The notes beneath the pieces were generated by a model. That model had not been told where the DNA came from and made no database searches. It was given only the letters and a program-made list of their open reading frames with translations. DNA of 64,000 nucleotides from JANQPC01 sp039208375 (GTDB taxonomy: Bacteria; Pseudomonadota; Alphaproteobacteria; Rhodobacterales; Rhodobacteraceae): contig JBCCRC010000004.1 of assembly GCA_039208375.1 (NCBI GenBank), positions 14,832 through 78,831 on the forward strand. The letters are read 5' to 3'. The translations under genes were made by a program, and so were the position numbers. Each line of letters begins with the position of its first letter. Position 1 is the stretch's first letter. This document shows, one piece after another, positions 7,529 through 15,487 of this stretch.

Positions 7529-8641
7529 ATGAACACCCAAGAGCCCTACACCTACTCCGATGCCATCTCTTCGGTGGAAGAGATCATCGAGGATGCCCGC
7601 AATGGGCGGATGTTCATCCTCGTTGATCATGAAGACCGCGAAAACGAGGGCGATCTGGTCATCCCCGCGCAGATGGCCACGCCCGAGGCGATCAATTTCA
7701 TGGCTACCCACGGACGCGGGTTGATTTGCCTCAGCCTTCCCGGCGAGCGGATAGATGCGCTCGGCCTGCCGTTGATGGCCTCTCAGAACTCGTCCCGTCA
7801 CGAGACGGCCTTCACCGTCTCGATCGAGGCGCGCGAGGGCGTTTCGACCGGGATTTCCGCCCACGACCGGGCGCGCACGGTGGCGGTGGCTATCGACCAA
7901 AGCAAGACAGCGGCGGACATCGCGACACCGGGGCATATCTTTCCGCTGCGCGCGCGCGCCGGCGGCGTGCTGGGGCGGGCGGGGCATACGGAGGCCGCGG
8001 TCGATGTTTCGCGCCTGGCCGGCCTAAACCCTGCTGGCGTCATCTGCGAGATCATGAACGAGGATGGCTCGATGGCCCGGCTGCCCGATCTGGTCGCTTT
8101 CGCCCAGCGCCACAACCTCAAGATCGGCACGATCAGCGACCTGATCTCTTACCGCCGCCGCCATGACAACCTTGTTGCGGTCACTGAGGAGCGCACTGTC
8201 ACGTCTGAATTCGGTGGGGATTGGCAGTTGCGGATCTTTACCGATACCGCCCATGGCGATGAGCATATCGCGTTGACGAAGGGCGATCTTTCAGGCGACG
8301 CGCCGGTGCTCGTGCGAATGCACGCTCTTGATCCTATGCTGGATGTCGTGGGCCTTGGTCCGATGGGCCGCGCTGGTGAGTTCGGCGATGCGATGCAGCT
8401 GATCGCAGAAGAGGGGCGGGGGGCCGTGGTGCTTCTGCGCGATACTACGATGAAGCTCGTTACCGGCGATAGCGTTTCGCCACAAACACTGCGGCAGTAC
8501 GGGCTGGGCGCTCAGATCCTGTCAACTCTGGGCGTTTCGCAGTTGATATTGCTGACAAACTCTCCGAAGCCCAAGGTGGTGGGGTTGGAAGCCTATGGGC
8601 TTGAGATCGTGGGCACTCGCAAGATTTCGGAGATCGGATAA
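7529..8641 (+). CDS. ribB: RibBX-type 3,4-dihydroxy-2-butanone-4-phosphate synthase with degenerate GTP cyclohydrolase II domain
   Basis: 370 residues from ATG 7529. Residues 1-205 are an intact DHBP synthase: DHEDRENEGDLVIPA, THGRGLICLSL, ARAGGVLGRAGHTEAAVD and GVICEIMNEDGSMAR. It converts ribulose-5-phosphate to dihydroxybutanone phosphate for riboflavin. Residues 210-370 have the shape of GTP cyclohydrolase II, but the zinc-binding cysteines are gone (LVRMHALDPMLDVVGLG where the family has HSECLTGDVFGS..CDCG), and the RQEGRGIGL arm reads LRDTTMKLV. This matches the described RibBX hybrids, in which the C-half has no cyclohydrolase activity. A separate ribA is therefore expected elsewhere. 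The stop overlaps the ribH ATG by one base. Confidence 0.92.
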   Translation: MNTQEPYTYSDAISSVEEIIEDARNGRMFILVDHEDRENEGDLVIPAQMATPEAINFMATHGRGLICLSLPGERIDALGLPLMASQNSSRHETAFTVSIEAREGVSTGISAHDRARTVAVAIDQSKTAADIATPGHIFPLRARAGGVLGRAGHTEAAVDVSRLAGLNPAGVICEIMNEDGSMARLPDLVAFAQRHNLKIGTISDLISYRRRHDNLVAVTEERTVTSEFGGDWQLRIFTDTAHGDEHIALTKGDLSGDAPVLVRMHALDPMLDVVGLGPMGRAGEFGDAMQLIAEEGRGAVVLLRDTTMKLVTGDSVSPQTLRQYGLGAQILSTLGVSQLILLTNSPKPKVVGLEAYGLEIVGTRKISEIG

Positions 8642-9189
8642 TGGCCGGGCATTCGGATAATGACATGGCGCTGCCGCGCTTCGACGATCCGGTGAAGATC
8701 CTGATCGTGATCGCGCCCTATTACACCAAGATCGCGGAGGCGCAGCTTGCCTCGGCGCGCGGGGTGGTGGAGGCCGCGGGCGCGAGCCATGAGACCATCG
8801 AGGTGCCCGGATCGCTGGAGATCGCCGCCGCGATCACGCTGGCGCACCGGCTTTCGAACTATGATGGCTATATTGGGCTCGGCTGTGTGATCCGGGGGCG
8901 GACGTCGCACTATGATGTGGTGGTGAACGAAAGTGCGCGGGGCATCACGCTTCTGGGCCTTCAGGGGCTGGCCATCGGCAACGGCATCATCACCGTTGAG
9001 AACATGGAGCAAGCCGAGGAACGCGCCGATCCTGAGCGGCTGAATACCGCGGGCGCGGCGGCAGAGGCAGCGCTGCACCTCATCGCCATCGCCCGCAAAT
9101 GGGGCACCAAGCGAAAGGATGTGGGCTTTCTGCCGGAAACCATCCTTGTGACAGGCGGCGAGGAAGATCCGGGATCGCGCCCGGCATGA
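8641..9189 (+). CDS. ribH: 6,7-dimethyl-8-ribityllumazine synthase
   Basis: 182 residues. It joins 5-amino-6-ribitylaminouracil to the butanone phosphate made by RibB, giving the lumazine used by RibE. Family landmarks: ILIVIAPYYTKIAEAQLASA, VPGSLEIAAAITLA, IGLGCVIRGRTSHYDVVV and ITVENMEQAEERAD, with the catalytic His in TSHYD. The ATG shares its A with the ribBX stop codon, and nusB begins inside its own stop (ATGA), so ribBX-ribH-nusB are tightly coupled. The C-terminus is extended (about 25 residues) compared with the shortest family members. Confidence 0.96.
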   Translation: MAGHSDNDMALPRFDDPVKILIVIAPYYTKIAEAQLASARGVVEAAGASHETIEVPGSLEIAAAITLAHRLSNYDGYIGLGCVIRGRTSHYDVVVNESARGITLLGLQGLAIGNGIITVENMEQAEERADPERLNTAGAAAEAALHLIAIARKWGTKRKDVGFLPETILVTGGEEDPGSRPA

Positions 9190-9647
9190 GCACGGCCAAA
9201 CAAATGCGCTCGGCCGCGCGGCTTTATGCCGTGCAGGCGCTCTTTCAGATGGAGGCCGCAGGACAATCGGCGGATGCGGTGATCCGCGAATTCGAGGATC
9301 ATCGCTTCGGCGCCACCTATGAAGATGGCGAGATGGCCGAGGGCGATGTGGACCATTTTCGCGGGCTTGTGGGCGATGCGGTGAACCACCAGGCGCGGAT
9401 CGATCAGATGACGGATCGGGCGCTTGTTGAGAAATGGCCGATTGCGCGGATCGATCCCACTCTGCGGGCGCTCTTCCGCGCTGCGGGCGCGGAGTTGGCC
9501 GAAGGCGCTGCCCCGCCGCGCGTAGTGATTAGCGAGTTTGTGGATGTGGCGAAGGCGTTCTTCCCCGAGGGCCGAGAGCCCAAATTTGTGAACGCGGTCC
9601 TCGATCACATGGCGCGCGAGGCGCAGCCGGGCGCATTTTCGGATTGA
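9186..9647 (+). CDS. nusB: transcription antitermination protein NusB
   Basis: 153 residues from ATG 9186, which overlaps the ribH stop. Begins KQMRSAARLYAVQALFQME, the usual NusB opening, and contains ARIDPTLRALFRAAGAEL and VVISEFVDVAKAFFPE, which match the C-terminal RNA/NusE-binding half (ILRLAAYEL and INEAIELAK in other NusB proteins). NusB with NusE binds boxA and supports rRNA antitermination. Coupling of ribH and nusB is widespread in proteobacteria. A strong hairpin follows the stop. Confidence 0.95.
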   Translation: MSTAKQMRSAARLYAVQALFQMEAAGQSADAVIREFEDHRFGATYEDGEMAEGDVDHFRGLVGDAVNHQARIDQMTDRALVEKWPIARIDPTLRALFRAAGAELAEGAAPPRVVISEFVDVAKAFFPEGREPKFVNAVLDHMAREAQPGAFSD

Positions 9648-9651
9648 AGAA

Positions 9652-9675
9652 GGCCGCGCAAGGTTCTGCGCGGCC
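9652..9675. terminator. intrinsic terminator shared by nusB and the convergent phosphatase gene
   Basis: GGCCGCGCA and TGCGCGGCC form a perfect 9-bp stem with a 6-base loop, followed on the plus strand by AAACTTTTCTT. It lies between two convergent stop codons (9647 and 9695) and can serve both. Confidence 0.8.
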
Positions 9676-9694
9676 AAACTTTTCTTGAATAGTC

Positions 9695-10981
9695 TTACTG
9701 CGTGGGCGCGCCGAAGAGCGTTTCATGCATCACAGCGTACACATCAGTGCTATCCATCAGCGGGGCGATCAGCTCGCTGTTGAACCCCGCACCGCGCACC
9801 AGGATTCCGCCGGCCACATCGTTGTAGCCCACCCATGCAATGCCAAAGGGGTGACGATCACCGCTGGCATCCGGGGCAGCGATGAAGGCATCACCAAATT
9901 GGCCTTGCACACCATGGAGGATGCCGCCGCCGCGCGTCGTGGCATCCAGCATCCCTTCCTCTTCGACGCTGAGAACCTGAAGCCCGCCCGCATCGCTGTC
10001 GGCCGCCATGATCAGAAGCGTATCTTCGCGTTCCCCGATGAAATCCAGCATCACGCCGGTGGCTGCATCGGCGCGTTCAAGGGCTTCGAGTGTCCCGGCG
10101 GCGTTCATGTTGTTGGCGATGTTGTCTGTGCCTTCTTCTTCGATCACCGCGAAGAAGCCGGCCTCGTTCCGGCTCACAATAGCAAGGCCCACCTCAGCCA
10201 TTTCTGCAATCGTGGGCGCATCCGGCCAGTAGGTGGGCACCTCATCAACCATGTTGCGCACCCATTCCTGGTCATTGAACGTGTGGTTGTGAGCGAAGAT
10301 GCCCAAGAGCATATCCGTGTCCGCAGGATCGATCGCCATCAGCTCGTCACGGTTATAGACTATCGTGTAGCCTAGTTCTTCCGCGCGCTCGATCAGGTTC
10401 AGCCCATCTTCGCGTTCGCCCGGGCCGTGGCGGCCGTCCACGCCTTCGGGTAGAAGAAAGCGCTCACCCCCGGCCATGATCACCTGCGCGCCGCTTTCAA
10501 TCACCGACTGTGCGATTTCCTGGGTGTTGGAGCGGCTTTCGTTCGAGGCCACGAAGGCGGCCGTTCCGGGCTCGGAGATGTGGCCCGTCTGGATCAGCGC
10601 CACGGCGCGGCCCGCTTCCATTGCCTCTTCCGCGATCGACATCTGCTGGCCTGACGCGGCAGTTATTTCTTCAGTGCCATTCAATCCAAAGCTGTCGGCC
10701 ACCACTTTCACGCCATAGGCATGCACCGTTGCACCCCCGTGGCTGGTCCCGGTGAGCCGGTCATCCATGTGGCCGGTGTAGACGCCGATCTCGGGCAAGC
10801 GATCCCAATTGATCTCCCCATCGGGCCCCGCGATCATCATGCGCGCTGCGCTCCAGTGGTTAACGCCAGAGCCATCGGGGTGGAAAAAGATCACGTTGCC
10901 GGTGTCTTGGGCCACGGCGGGGGCGGCAAACGCCATCGTAGCCGTGATGGCAATGGCGGAAAGCTGTGCAGTCAAGCGCAT
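9695..10981 (-). CDS. secreted alkaline phosphatase (PhoA family)
   Basis: 428 residues from ATG 10981; GAGGT lies 6 bases upstream. A cleavable signal peptide ends at AAPAVAQ (about residue 25), so it acts in the periplasm or outside. PhoA-family features: NVIFFHPDGSGVNHW (metal-binding Asp), GTSHGGATVHAYGVK (the Ser aligns with the catalytic nucleophile of TDSA..ATGVK), FFAVIEEEGTDNIANNMNA with the ligand Glu and Asp, and MAADSDAGG. The residue before the Ser is Thr rather than Asp, and several family positions differ, so substrate preference may differ from E. coli PhoA. No PhoB box was found in the 300 bases upstream. Hydrolysis of phosphomonoesters is the family role. Confidence 0.85.
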   Translation of the reverse strand: MRLTAQLSAIAITATMAFAAPAVAQDTGNVIFFHPDGSGVNHWSAARMMIAGPDGEINWDRLPEIGVYTGHMDDRLTGTSHGGATVHAYGVKVVADSFGLNGTEEITAASGQQMSIAEEAMEAGRAVALIQTGHISEPGTAAFVASNESRSNTQEIAQSVIESGAQVIMAGGERFLLPEGVDGRHGPGEREDGLNLIERAEELGYTIVYNRDELMAIDPADTDMLLGIFAHNHTFNDQEWVRNMVDEVPTYWPDAPTIAEMAEVGLAIVSRNEAGFFAVIEEEGTDNIANNMNAAGTLEALERADAATGVMLDFIGEREDTLLIMAADSDAGGLQVLSVEEEGMLDATTRGGGILHGVQGQFGDAFIAAPDASGDRHPFGIAWVGYNDVAGGILVRGAGFNSELIAPLMDSTDVYAVMHETLFGAPTQ

Positions 10982-11308
10982 GATATACCTCGAATTTGCA
11001 TCTGTTGGACACCCTAGGTCGGCCTGATCGACCGATTGGACTGGGATGGGCGAGATATGGGGATCAGATGTAAAACCGGAAGCACGGTGTGATGACAAAT
11101 CTGCAAAGACGCGGGACGGATGGCTGTGGATTACTTCGGTGGAACCTGTGCAGTCATCCGATTGGATTTTGGGCAGGCACAGTGGCGGATGGCTGCCTTA
11201 CGGGCGCCGGCGCCCGAATTTACTGGTATTTTGGCGCAGAGCCGCTAGCTCTCAGAAACCATCGGGTTTGTCGCCCGACGAAATGCGCCATTCGCCAGGA
11301 GCCACTGA
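10982..11308. other. 327-base divergent intergenic region
   Basis: It lies between the starts of the phosphatase (minus) and a small membrane protein (plus). It holds one short dyad, GGTCG-N7-CGACC, near 11015-11035. No convincing gene, PhoB box or RNA was seen. Confidence 0.4.
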
Positions 11309-11620
11309 ATGCCCAAACTTGTTCAACTTTACATCCGTCAAACGGTGATCGGCTTTGGCGTTGCTGCGATTTTCGTGGCTGGGCTTTTCTATTTCAATGT
11401 CGCAAACCTTTGGTATCTCGTCACGCATACCGACGATGGCCTTTTGGCCGGGTTCCTGCTGTTCCTTTTCAACGGGATCGTCTTCTCCGGCGTGCAGTTT
11501 GGCATCGCTGTGATGGGCATGGCCGAAAAAGACAGTGCCGAACCGCCCCACCGCGGCACGCCAGAGCATGCCACGGTGCCTGTGCCAGTGACGGCAGACT
11601 TGCCGCGCCGCCCGCACTAA
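11309..11620 (+). CDS. small inner-membrane protein of unknown function
   Basis: 103 residues. Two predicted membrane helices, IGFGVAAIFVAGLFYFNVA (about 13-32) and LLAGFLLFLFNGIVFSGVQF (about 45-64), then a hydrophilic Pro/Arg-rich tail of about 35 residues, likely cytoplasmic. I do not recognise a named family. The stop overlaps that of the convergent glutathione transferase gene by 4 bases (CTAA). Its clean membrane-protein pattern makes it likely to be real. Confidence 0.7.
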   Translation: MPKLVQLYIRQTVIGFGVAAIFVAGLFYFNVANLWYLVTHTDDGLLAGFLLFLFNGIVFSGVQFGIAVMGMAEKDSAEPPHRGTPEHATVPVPVTADLPRRPH

Positions 11621-12249
11621 GGCCCATCACCTACCGAATTGATTTCGTCAAACTTGGGTGTGTCTCTCATTGCGGTCGACCAGTTGGTTAGCTTCGGTGC
11701 GGAAGGCAGGATTTTGGCGCCCTCGGGAGTATTGGCGAAGTAGGTGATGATTGGCGCGATAAACGCGTCAGCAAGAGTAGCCTTCTGGCCGCAGAAAAAC
11801 GGGCCGTCCCCCAGCCCTACGTCCAGAATGCCAATCACTTCTTCCATGGCATCCATACCAGCCGCGAGCCGTGCCTCATCGGGCGGCTGGCCCCGGAAGC
11901 CTTTGATGAAGCGCTCGGTCAGGCATACACGCACCACCGAGGCATAGAGGTAGTCGTTGGCGACGGAGATCCATTGCAGCATGCGTGCGCGGTTTGCAGG
12001 CGCGGTGGGCTGAAGCGGAGGGCCGTCGAATGCGCTGTCGACATAGCTTGTGATGGCGAGCGTTTCGTAGAGCGTGACATCGCCGTGACGGAGGGCTGGC
12101 ATGCGCCCGAACGGCTGATGCGCCCGGTACTCGGGACTGCGAAAATCCATGGGCGTGAGGGTGTAGGATACGCCCTTCATGGCGCAGGCCATCCGCGTTG
12201 TGCGCACGTAGGTGCTGAACGGATGGCCGAGGATTTCGAGATTTGCCAA
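11617..12249 (-). CDS. glutathione S-transferase family protein
   Basis: 210 residues if started at TTG 12249, which has GGAGCAG 7 bases upstream; an ATG at 12336 would add 29 residues without family similarity. The thioredoxin-like N-domain reads LEILGHPFSTYVRTTRMACAM, FGRMPALRHGDVTLYETLAI (contains the cis-Pro and the ES/ET-type glutathione site), followed by an all-helical C-domain with GDGPFFCGQKATLADAFIAPI (the GST N-cap/hydrophobic-staple segment). Such enzymes join glutathione to electrophiles or act as reductases in the cytoplasm. The substrate is unknown. The gene stands alone. Confidence 0.85.
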   Translation of the reverse strand: MANLEILGHPFSTYVRTTRMACAMKGVSYTLTPMDFRSPEYRAHQPFGRMPALRHGDVTLYETLAITSYVDSAFDGPPLQPTAPANRARMLQWISVANDYLYASVVRVCLTERFIKGFRGQPPDEARLAAGMDAMEEVIGILDVGLGDGPFFCGQKATLADAFIAPIITYFANTPEGAKILPSAPKLTNWSTAMRDTPKFDEINSVGDGP

Positions 12250-12259
12250 GGAACTGCTC

Positions 12260-12637
12260 CTATTGGTTTGGGTTGGAACTGTGCGCGGGGACGAGGCCTG
12301 CAGAATGGGTGCTCCGAAGGCTGCGCGAGCCACCATCGTAGCGCGTGCGAATACCGGTGGTATCGCGTCGAGGCGTCTTACATCCCGCGCGCACGCGTGT
12401 GGCGCGCGTTGTAAGTTCTCGGACAGCCCCGAAAGTGATGGTGAACGACGTGGTCTCGACCATGCTACCGCAAACGTGGCTGGCGATGGCTCGCCGCGTG
12501 CAGCGATCCAGTTCTATGGCAAACCCCGAGAGACTGGTTTCGCCGTCTTCCGCGTTTTTTATGATTTCTCCGTACACTGGCGAAGGGTTCGCATCGACGG
12601 TGTCGGATATCCAGACGGGCTCACGCACCGGTGCCAC
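12260..12637 (-). CDS. doubtful hypothetical protein upstream of the GST gene
   Basis: An open frame of 125 codons with a partly protein-like N-half (VWISDTVDANPSPVYGEI, IIKNAEDGETSLSGFAIEL, SMVETTSFTITFGAV) and a low-complexity Arg/Thr-rich C-half. No family is recognised and no good Shine-Dalgarno is visible. It could be a lineage-specific gene, a decayed one or chance. The rest of 12250-12927 shows nothing else convincing apart from the rpoH terminator. Confidence 0.25.
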   Translation of the reverse strand: MAPVREPVWISDTVDANPSPVYGEIIKNAEDGETSLSGFAIELDRCTRRAIASHVCGSMVETTSFTITFGAVRELTTRATRVRAGCKTPRRDTTGIRTRYDGGSRSLRSTHSAGLVPAHSSNPNQ

Positions 12638-12880
12638 CTGTTCGGGCTAAGGCCGCCCAGCCAAGGCCTGATCCATTGAGCACCTTTACGTGTTGGGAAA
12701 CGACGCATCGCGCGGCGGGCGGCGCGTCGTTAAGTTCGTGCGCCCGAGCGCCGGTGTAGGGTGCCTTGCCAAGAATTGCCGCGCGCAGTGTGTGTGCTTG
12801 GACTGCATCGTGGGATTCGTCGGGCATTCCGTAACAAAAGGATCTGTTACCGGTTCCGCAAGTGCGCCCCGTAAACGAGA

Positions 12881-12904
12881 ACCGGCGCCGCAGCGGGCGC
12901 CGGT
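12881..12904 (-). terminator. rpoH terminator hairpin
   Basis: ACCGGCGCC and GGCGCCGGT form a 9-bp stem with a 6-base loop 24 bases past the rpoH stop. On the minus strand it is followed by TCTCGTTT, a weak U-tract. Confidence 0.7.
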
Positions 12905-12927
12905 TTGTTGGGTTAGCGCTCGAGGGC

Positions 12928-13824
12928 CTAGGCCGAGGCGAGTAGGCCCTTTTCCTTGGCAAGCTCCTGCATGCGCTTTTGCAGCTTCTCAAAAGCGCGC
13001 ACCTCGATCTGGCGAATGCGCTCGCGGCTCACATCGTATTGGCCCGAAAGCTCTTCAAGCGTCAGCGGCTGATCCTGCAGGCGCCGCTGCATGAGAATAT
13101 CTTTCTCGCGGTCGTTCAGCACGTCCATTGCGGCGGCAAGAAGCTCGCGCCGCGTTTCAAGCTCGTCGCGCGCCTCATAGTCGCCCGCCTGATCGGCCTC
13201 TTCATCCTCAAGCCAATCCTGCCACTGGGCTGCGCCTTCGCCATCGGTCGAGATCGTAGCGTTCAGCGATGCATCACCGCCGGAAAGGCGGCGGTTCATC
13301 GAGATCACCTCATCTTCGGTGACGCCAAGATCGGTGGCGATCTTTTGCACGTGTTCGGGCCGCAGATCGCCTTCTTCGAGAGCGCCGATCCGGGCCTTGG
13401 CCTTACGCAGGTTGAAGAACAGTTTCTTCTGCGCCGAGGTTGTGCCGAGTTTAACGAGGCTCCACGAGCGCAGAATGTATTCCTGTATCGAGGCGCGGAT
13501 CCACCACATGGCGTAGGTGGCGAGGCGGAAGCCCTTTTCGGGGTCAAACCGTTTTACGGCCTGCATAAGGCCCACATTAGCTTCCGAGATCACCTCGGCC
13601 TGGGGTAGGCCATAGCCACGATAGCCCATGGCGATCTTCGCCGCGAGGCGGAGGTGGGATGTCACAAGCTGGTGGGCCGAGTTGGTATCGCCCCGTTCGG
13701 TCCAGTTCTTTGCAAGCATGTATTCCTGCTCGGGCTCGAGCATTGGGAACTTGCGGATTTCCTGAAGATAGCGATTCAGCCCCTGTTCCGGGCTGGGCGC
13801 GGGCAGATTAGCGTAATTCGACAT
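12928..13824 (-). CDS. rpoH: RNA polymerase sigma-32 factor RpoH
   Basis: 298 residues. Sigma70-family regions are clear: region 2 (VTSHLRLAAKIAMGYRGYG, FDPEKGFRLATYAMWWIRA) and region 4 (LEELSGQYDVSRERIRQIEV). The segment QKKLFFNLR at residues 132-140 is the RpoH box, which separates heat-shock sigma factors from RpoD. It directs RNA polymerase to heat-shock and, in Rhodobacter relatives, oxidative-stress promoters. Many of these bacteria have two RpoH proteins; which one this is cannot be told from the window. It follows rluD on the same strand, an order seen in relatives, but a 209-base gap with its own promoter separates the two. Confidence 0.96.
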   Translation of the reverse strand: MSNYANLPAPSPEQGLNRYLQEIRKFPMLEPEQEYMLAKNWTERGDTNSAHQLVTSHLRLAAKIAMGYRGYGLPQAEVISEANVGLMQAVKRFDPEKGFRLATYAMWWIRASIQEYILRSWSLVKLGTTSAQKKLFFNLRKAKARIGALEEGDLRPEHVQKIATDLGVTEDEVISMNRRLSGGDASLNATISTDGEGAAQWQDWLEDEEADQAGDYEARDELETRRELLAAAMDVLNDREKDILMQRRLQDQPLTLEELSGQYDVSRERIRQIEVRAFEKLQKRMQELAKEKGLLASA

Positions 13825-13882
13825 CGTTCAATCCCTGTGGTCTTCTCGGTAATATCGCGCTGATGTTCAGCGGGTTAACATT

Positions 13883-13911
13883 GAGATAGTGAACTCATCA
13901 GTTCAGTTCAA
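13883..13911 (-). promoter_or_regulatory. predicted rpoH promoter with internal dyad
   Basis: On the minus strand TTGAAC, 17 bases, TATCTC lies about 60 bases before the rpoH ATG. The context CCCTTGAA also suits a sigma-32 -35 element, so heat-shock autoregulation is possible. The spacer contains the dyad GAACT-GATG-AGTTC. Confidence 0.5.
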
Positions 13912-14033
13912 GGGTCACTCGGGCAAGTTTTGCGTTAGGACGAATTTAGGAAGGGTTACCAGCGGCGTCGCCCTTCATGTCACGGCCCTAACGTATATGT
14001 GCAAATTCCTACAGAAAACCTGCGAAAAACGCG

Positions 14034-15065
14034 TTAGCTGTGTGCGTCCGCGCGCAAATCCGCCAAAAGCGCCTCGAAATCAGCGGGCAGGGGGGTGTCA
14101 AACAACATTTCCGCGCCCGTGACGGGATGCTTAAATCCTAGTGTGCGGGCATGAAGCGCCTGGCGCGGGAAAGCCGCGATCGCCGCCGCCGCATGGGCCC
14201 CGAGCGCCTTGGTGGAGGCACGCCGCCGCCCGCCATAGACTGGGTCGCCCACCAGCCCGTGGCCCAGATAGGCCATATGAGCGCGGATCTGGTGGGTGCG
14301 CCCTGTTTCCAGCCAGCACTCGCAGAGCGCGGCCTGATCGGCGAACGCCTCCATCGCCCGCAGGCGGGTCACCGCATGGCGCCCGCCTTCGAAAATCACG
14401 GCCTGGCGCTGGCGATCTGTTTTGTGCCGATCGAGCCCGGTTGTGACGCGGATCACCGCGCCGCCGTCCGCCGCCACGCCGCGCAGGCCGCGCAGGCGCG
14501 GATCGCCGGGATCGGGCACCCCGTGACACAGCGCAGTATAGCAGCGTTCTGCACTATGGGCCTCGAACTGGCGCGCCAGCCCGTGGTGGGCTGCGTCGGA
14601 TTTGGCCACCACCAGAAGGCCCGAGGTATCTTTATCGATCCGGTGCACGATGCCGGGGCGCTTTTCGCCGCCAACGCCCGACAGCCGCCCCGCGAAGTGA
14701 TGCAGAAGCGCGTTGACCAGCGTACCGGTGGGCGTGCCGGGGGCGGGGTGAACCACCAGGCCCGCAGGCTTGTCGATCACGGCCAGATCATCGTCTTCGT
14801 AAACAATAGCAAGGGGGATGGCCTCGGGCGCGGTTTCCACCTCTGCCGCCTCGGCCACGGTTATCTCATAGGCTTCCCCCTCGGCCACGGCAGCCTTGCC
14901 ATCGGTGATCACCTCCCCTGCACGCCGCACCGCGCCCTCGGCGATCAGGCGGGCCAAGCGCGAGCGTGACAGATGCGCAGCCTCTGGCACGAAGCGCGCC
15001 AGCGCCTTATCAAGGCGGGCGGGTGGATCGGCCCCGATGGTAACGAGAACGCGCGAGGCGGGCAT
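14034..15065 (-). CDS. rluD: 23S rRNA pseudouridine synthase, RluD type
   Basis: 343 residues from ATG 15065. An S4 RNA-binding domain (about 17-70: ARLDKALARFVPEAAHLSRSR, the part before the catalytic core) precedes an RsuA/RluA catalytic domain with the motif HRIDKDTSGLLV (catalytic Asp144) and GRTHQIRAHMAYLGHGLVGD. RluD-type enzymes make pseudouridines in helix 69 of 23S rRNA. Longer upstream starts exist but would run through the whole divergent gene. The start codon shares CATG with that of the divergent membrane-protein gene. rpoH follows on the same strand. Confidence 0.93.
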   Translation of the reverse strand: MPASRVLVTIGADPPARLDKALARFVPEAAHLSRSRLARLIAEGAVRRAGEVITDGKAAVAEGEAYEITVAEAAEVETAPEAIPLAIVYEDDDLAVIDKPAGLVVHPAPGTPTGTLVNALLHHFAGRLSGVGGEKRPGIVHRIDKDTSGLLVVAKSDAAHHGLARQFEAHSAERCYTALCHGVPDPGDPRLRGLRGVAADGGAVIRVTTGLDRHKTDRQRQAVIFEGGRHAVTRLRAMEAFADQAALCECWLETGRTHQIRAHMAYLGHGLVGDPVYGGRRRASTKALGAHAAAAIAAFPRQALHARTLGFKHPVTGAEMLFDTPLPADFEALLADLRADAHS

Positions 15066-15366
15066 GGATGACGAAGCTCCGGCAACAGGTGGCGAGGTGG
15101 CGCACCTGCGCTTTCTGAAATGGCTTGTCACGGTGCTGACCGCAACGATGATCTTGGGCGTTCTAACGATCGTGGTGCTTCTTGTCATCCGCCTGCAAAC
15201 GCCGGCGGTGGCGTTGCCCAGCGAGATCGTGTTGCCCGACGGCGCTGTGGCCACAGCCTTTACACAAGGCGACGGCTGGTTCGCGGTGGTGACGGCGGAC
15301 GACCGGATTTTGATCTTTGACCAAGCGGGCGGTTCTGTTGTGCAGGAGGTCGTGATCGGGCGCTGA
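15064..15366 (+). CDS. single-pass membrane protein, DUF6476-like
   Basis: 100 residues. A short acidic N-terminus, the helix VLTATMILGVLTIVVLLVIRL (residues about 28-48), then a compact domain with VALPSEIVLPDGAVATAF and GWFAVVTADDRILIFDQAGG, probably periplasmic. The pattern matches a small conserved Rhodobacteraceae family (DUF6476, from memory). It starts inside the same CATG as the divergent rluD. Function unknown. Confidence 0.8.
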   Translation: MDDEAPATGGEVAHLRFLKWLVTVLTATMILGVLTIVVLLVIRLQTPAVALPSEIVLPDGAVATAFTQGDGWFAVVTADDRILIFDQAGGSVVQEVVIGR

Positions 15367-15487
15367 GTTGTAGCGTCTGGCATGCCTCATAGCCCGACGT
15401 TTCCCGCTTACAGTCAGAAGCTTAGGACGTTCGGTTTATGCCGTCCCATCTCTCGCGGTCACCAGCGCACGGTAGGTGGCTCACCGC

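Noticed and set aside
10982..11100. PhoB box in front of the alkaline phosphatase gene
   Set aside because: No tandem CTGTCAT-like repeats were found.
12212..12992. Several overlapping frames on both strands between the GST and rpoH genes
   Set aside because: All compete with each other, lack Shine-Dalgarno sites and domains; only one (12260-12637) was kept, at low confidence.
12928..13824. Primary sigma factor RpoD
   Set aside because: Length of 298 residues and the QKKLFFNLR RpoH box show that it is RpoH.
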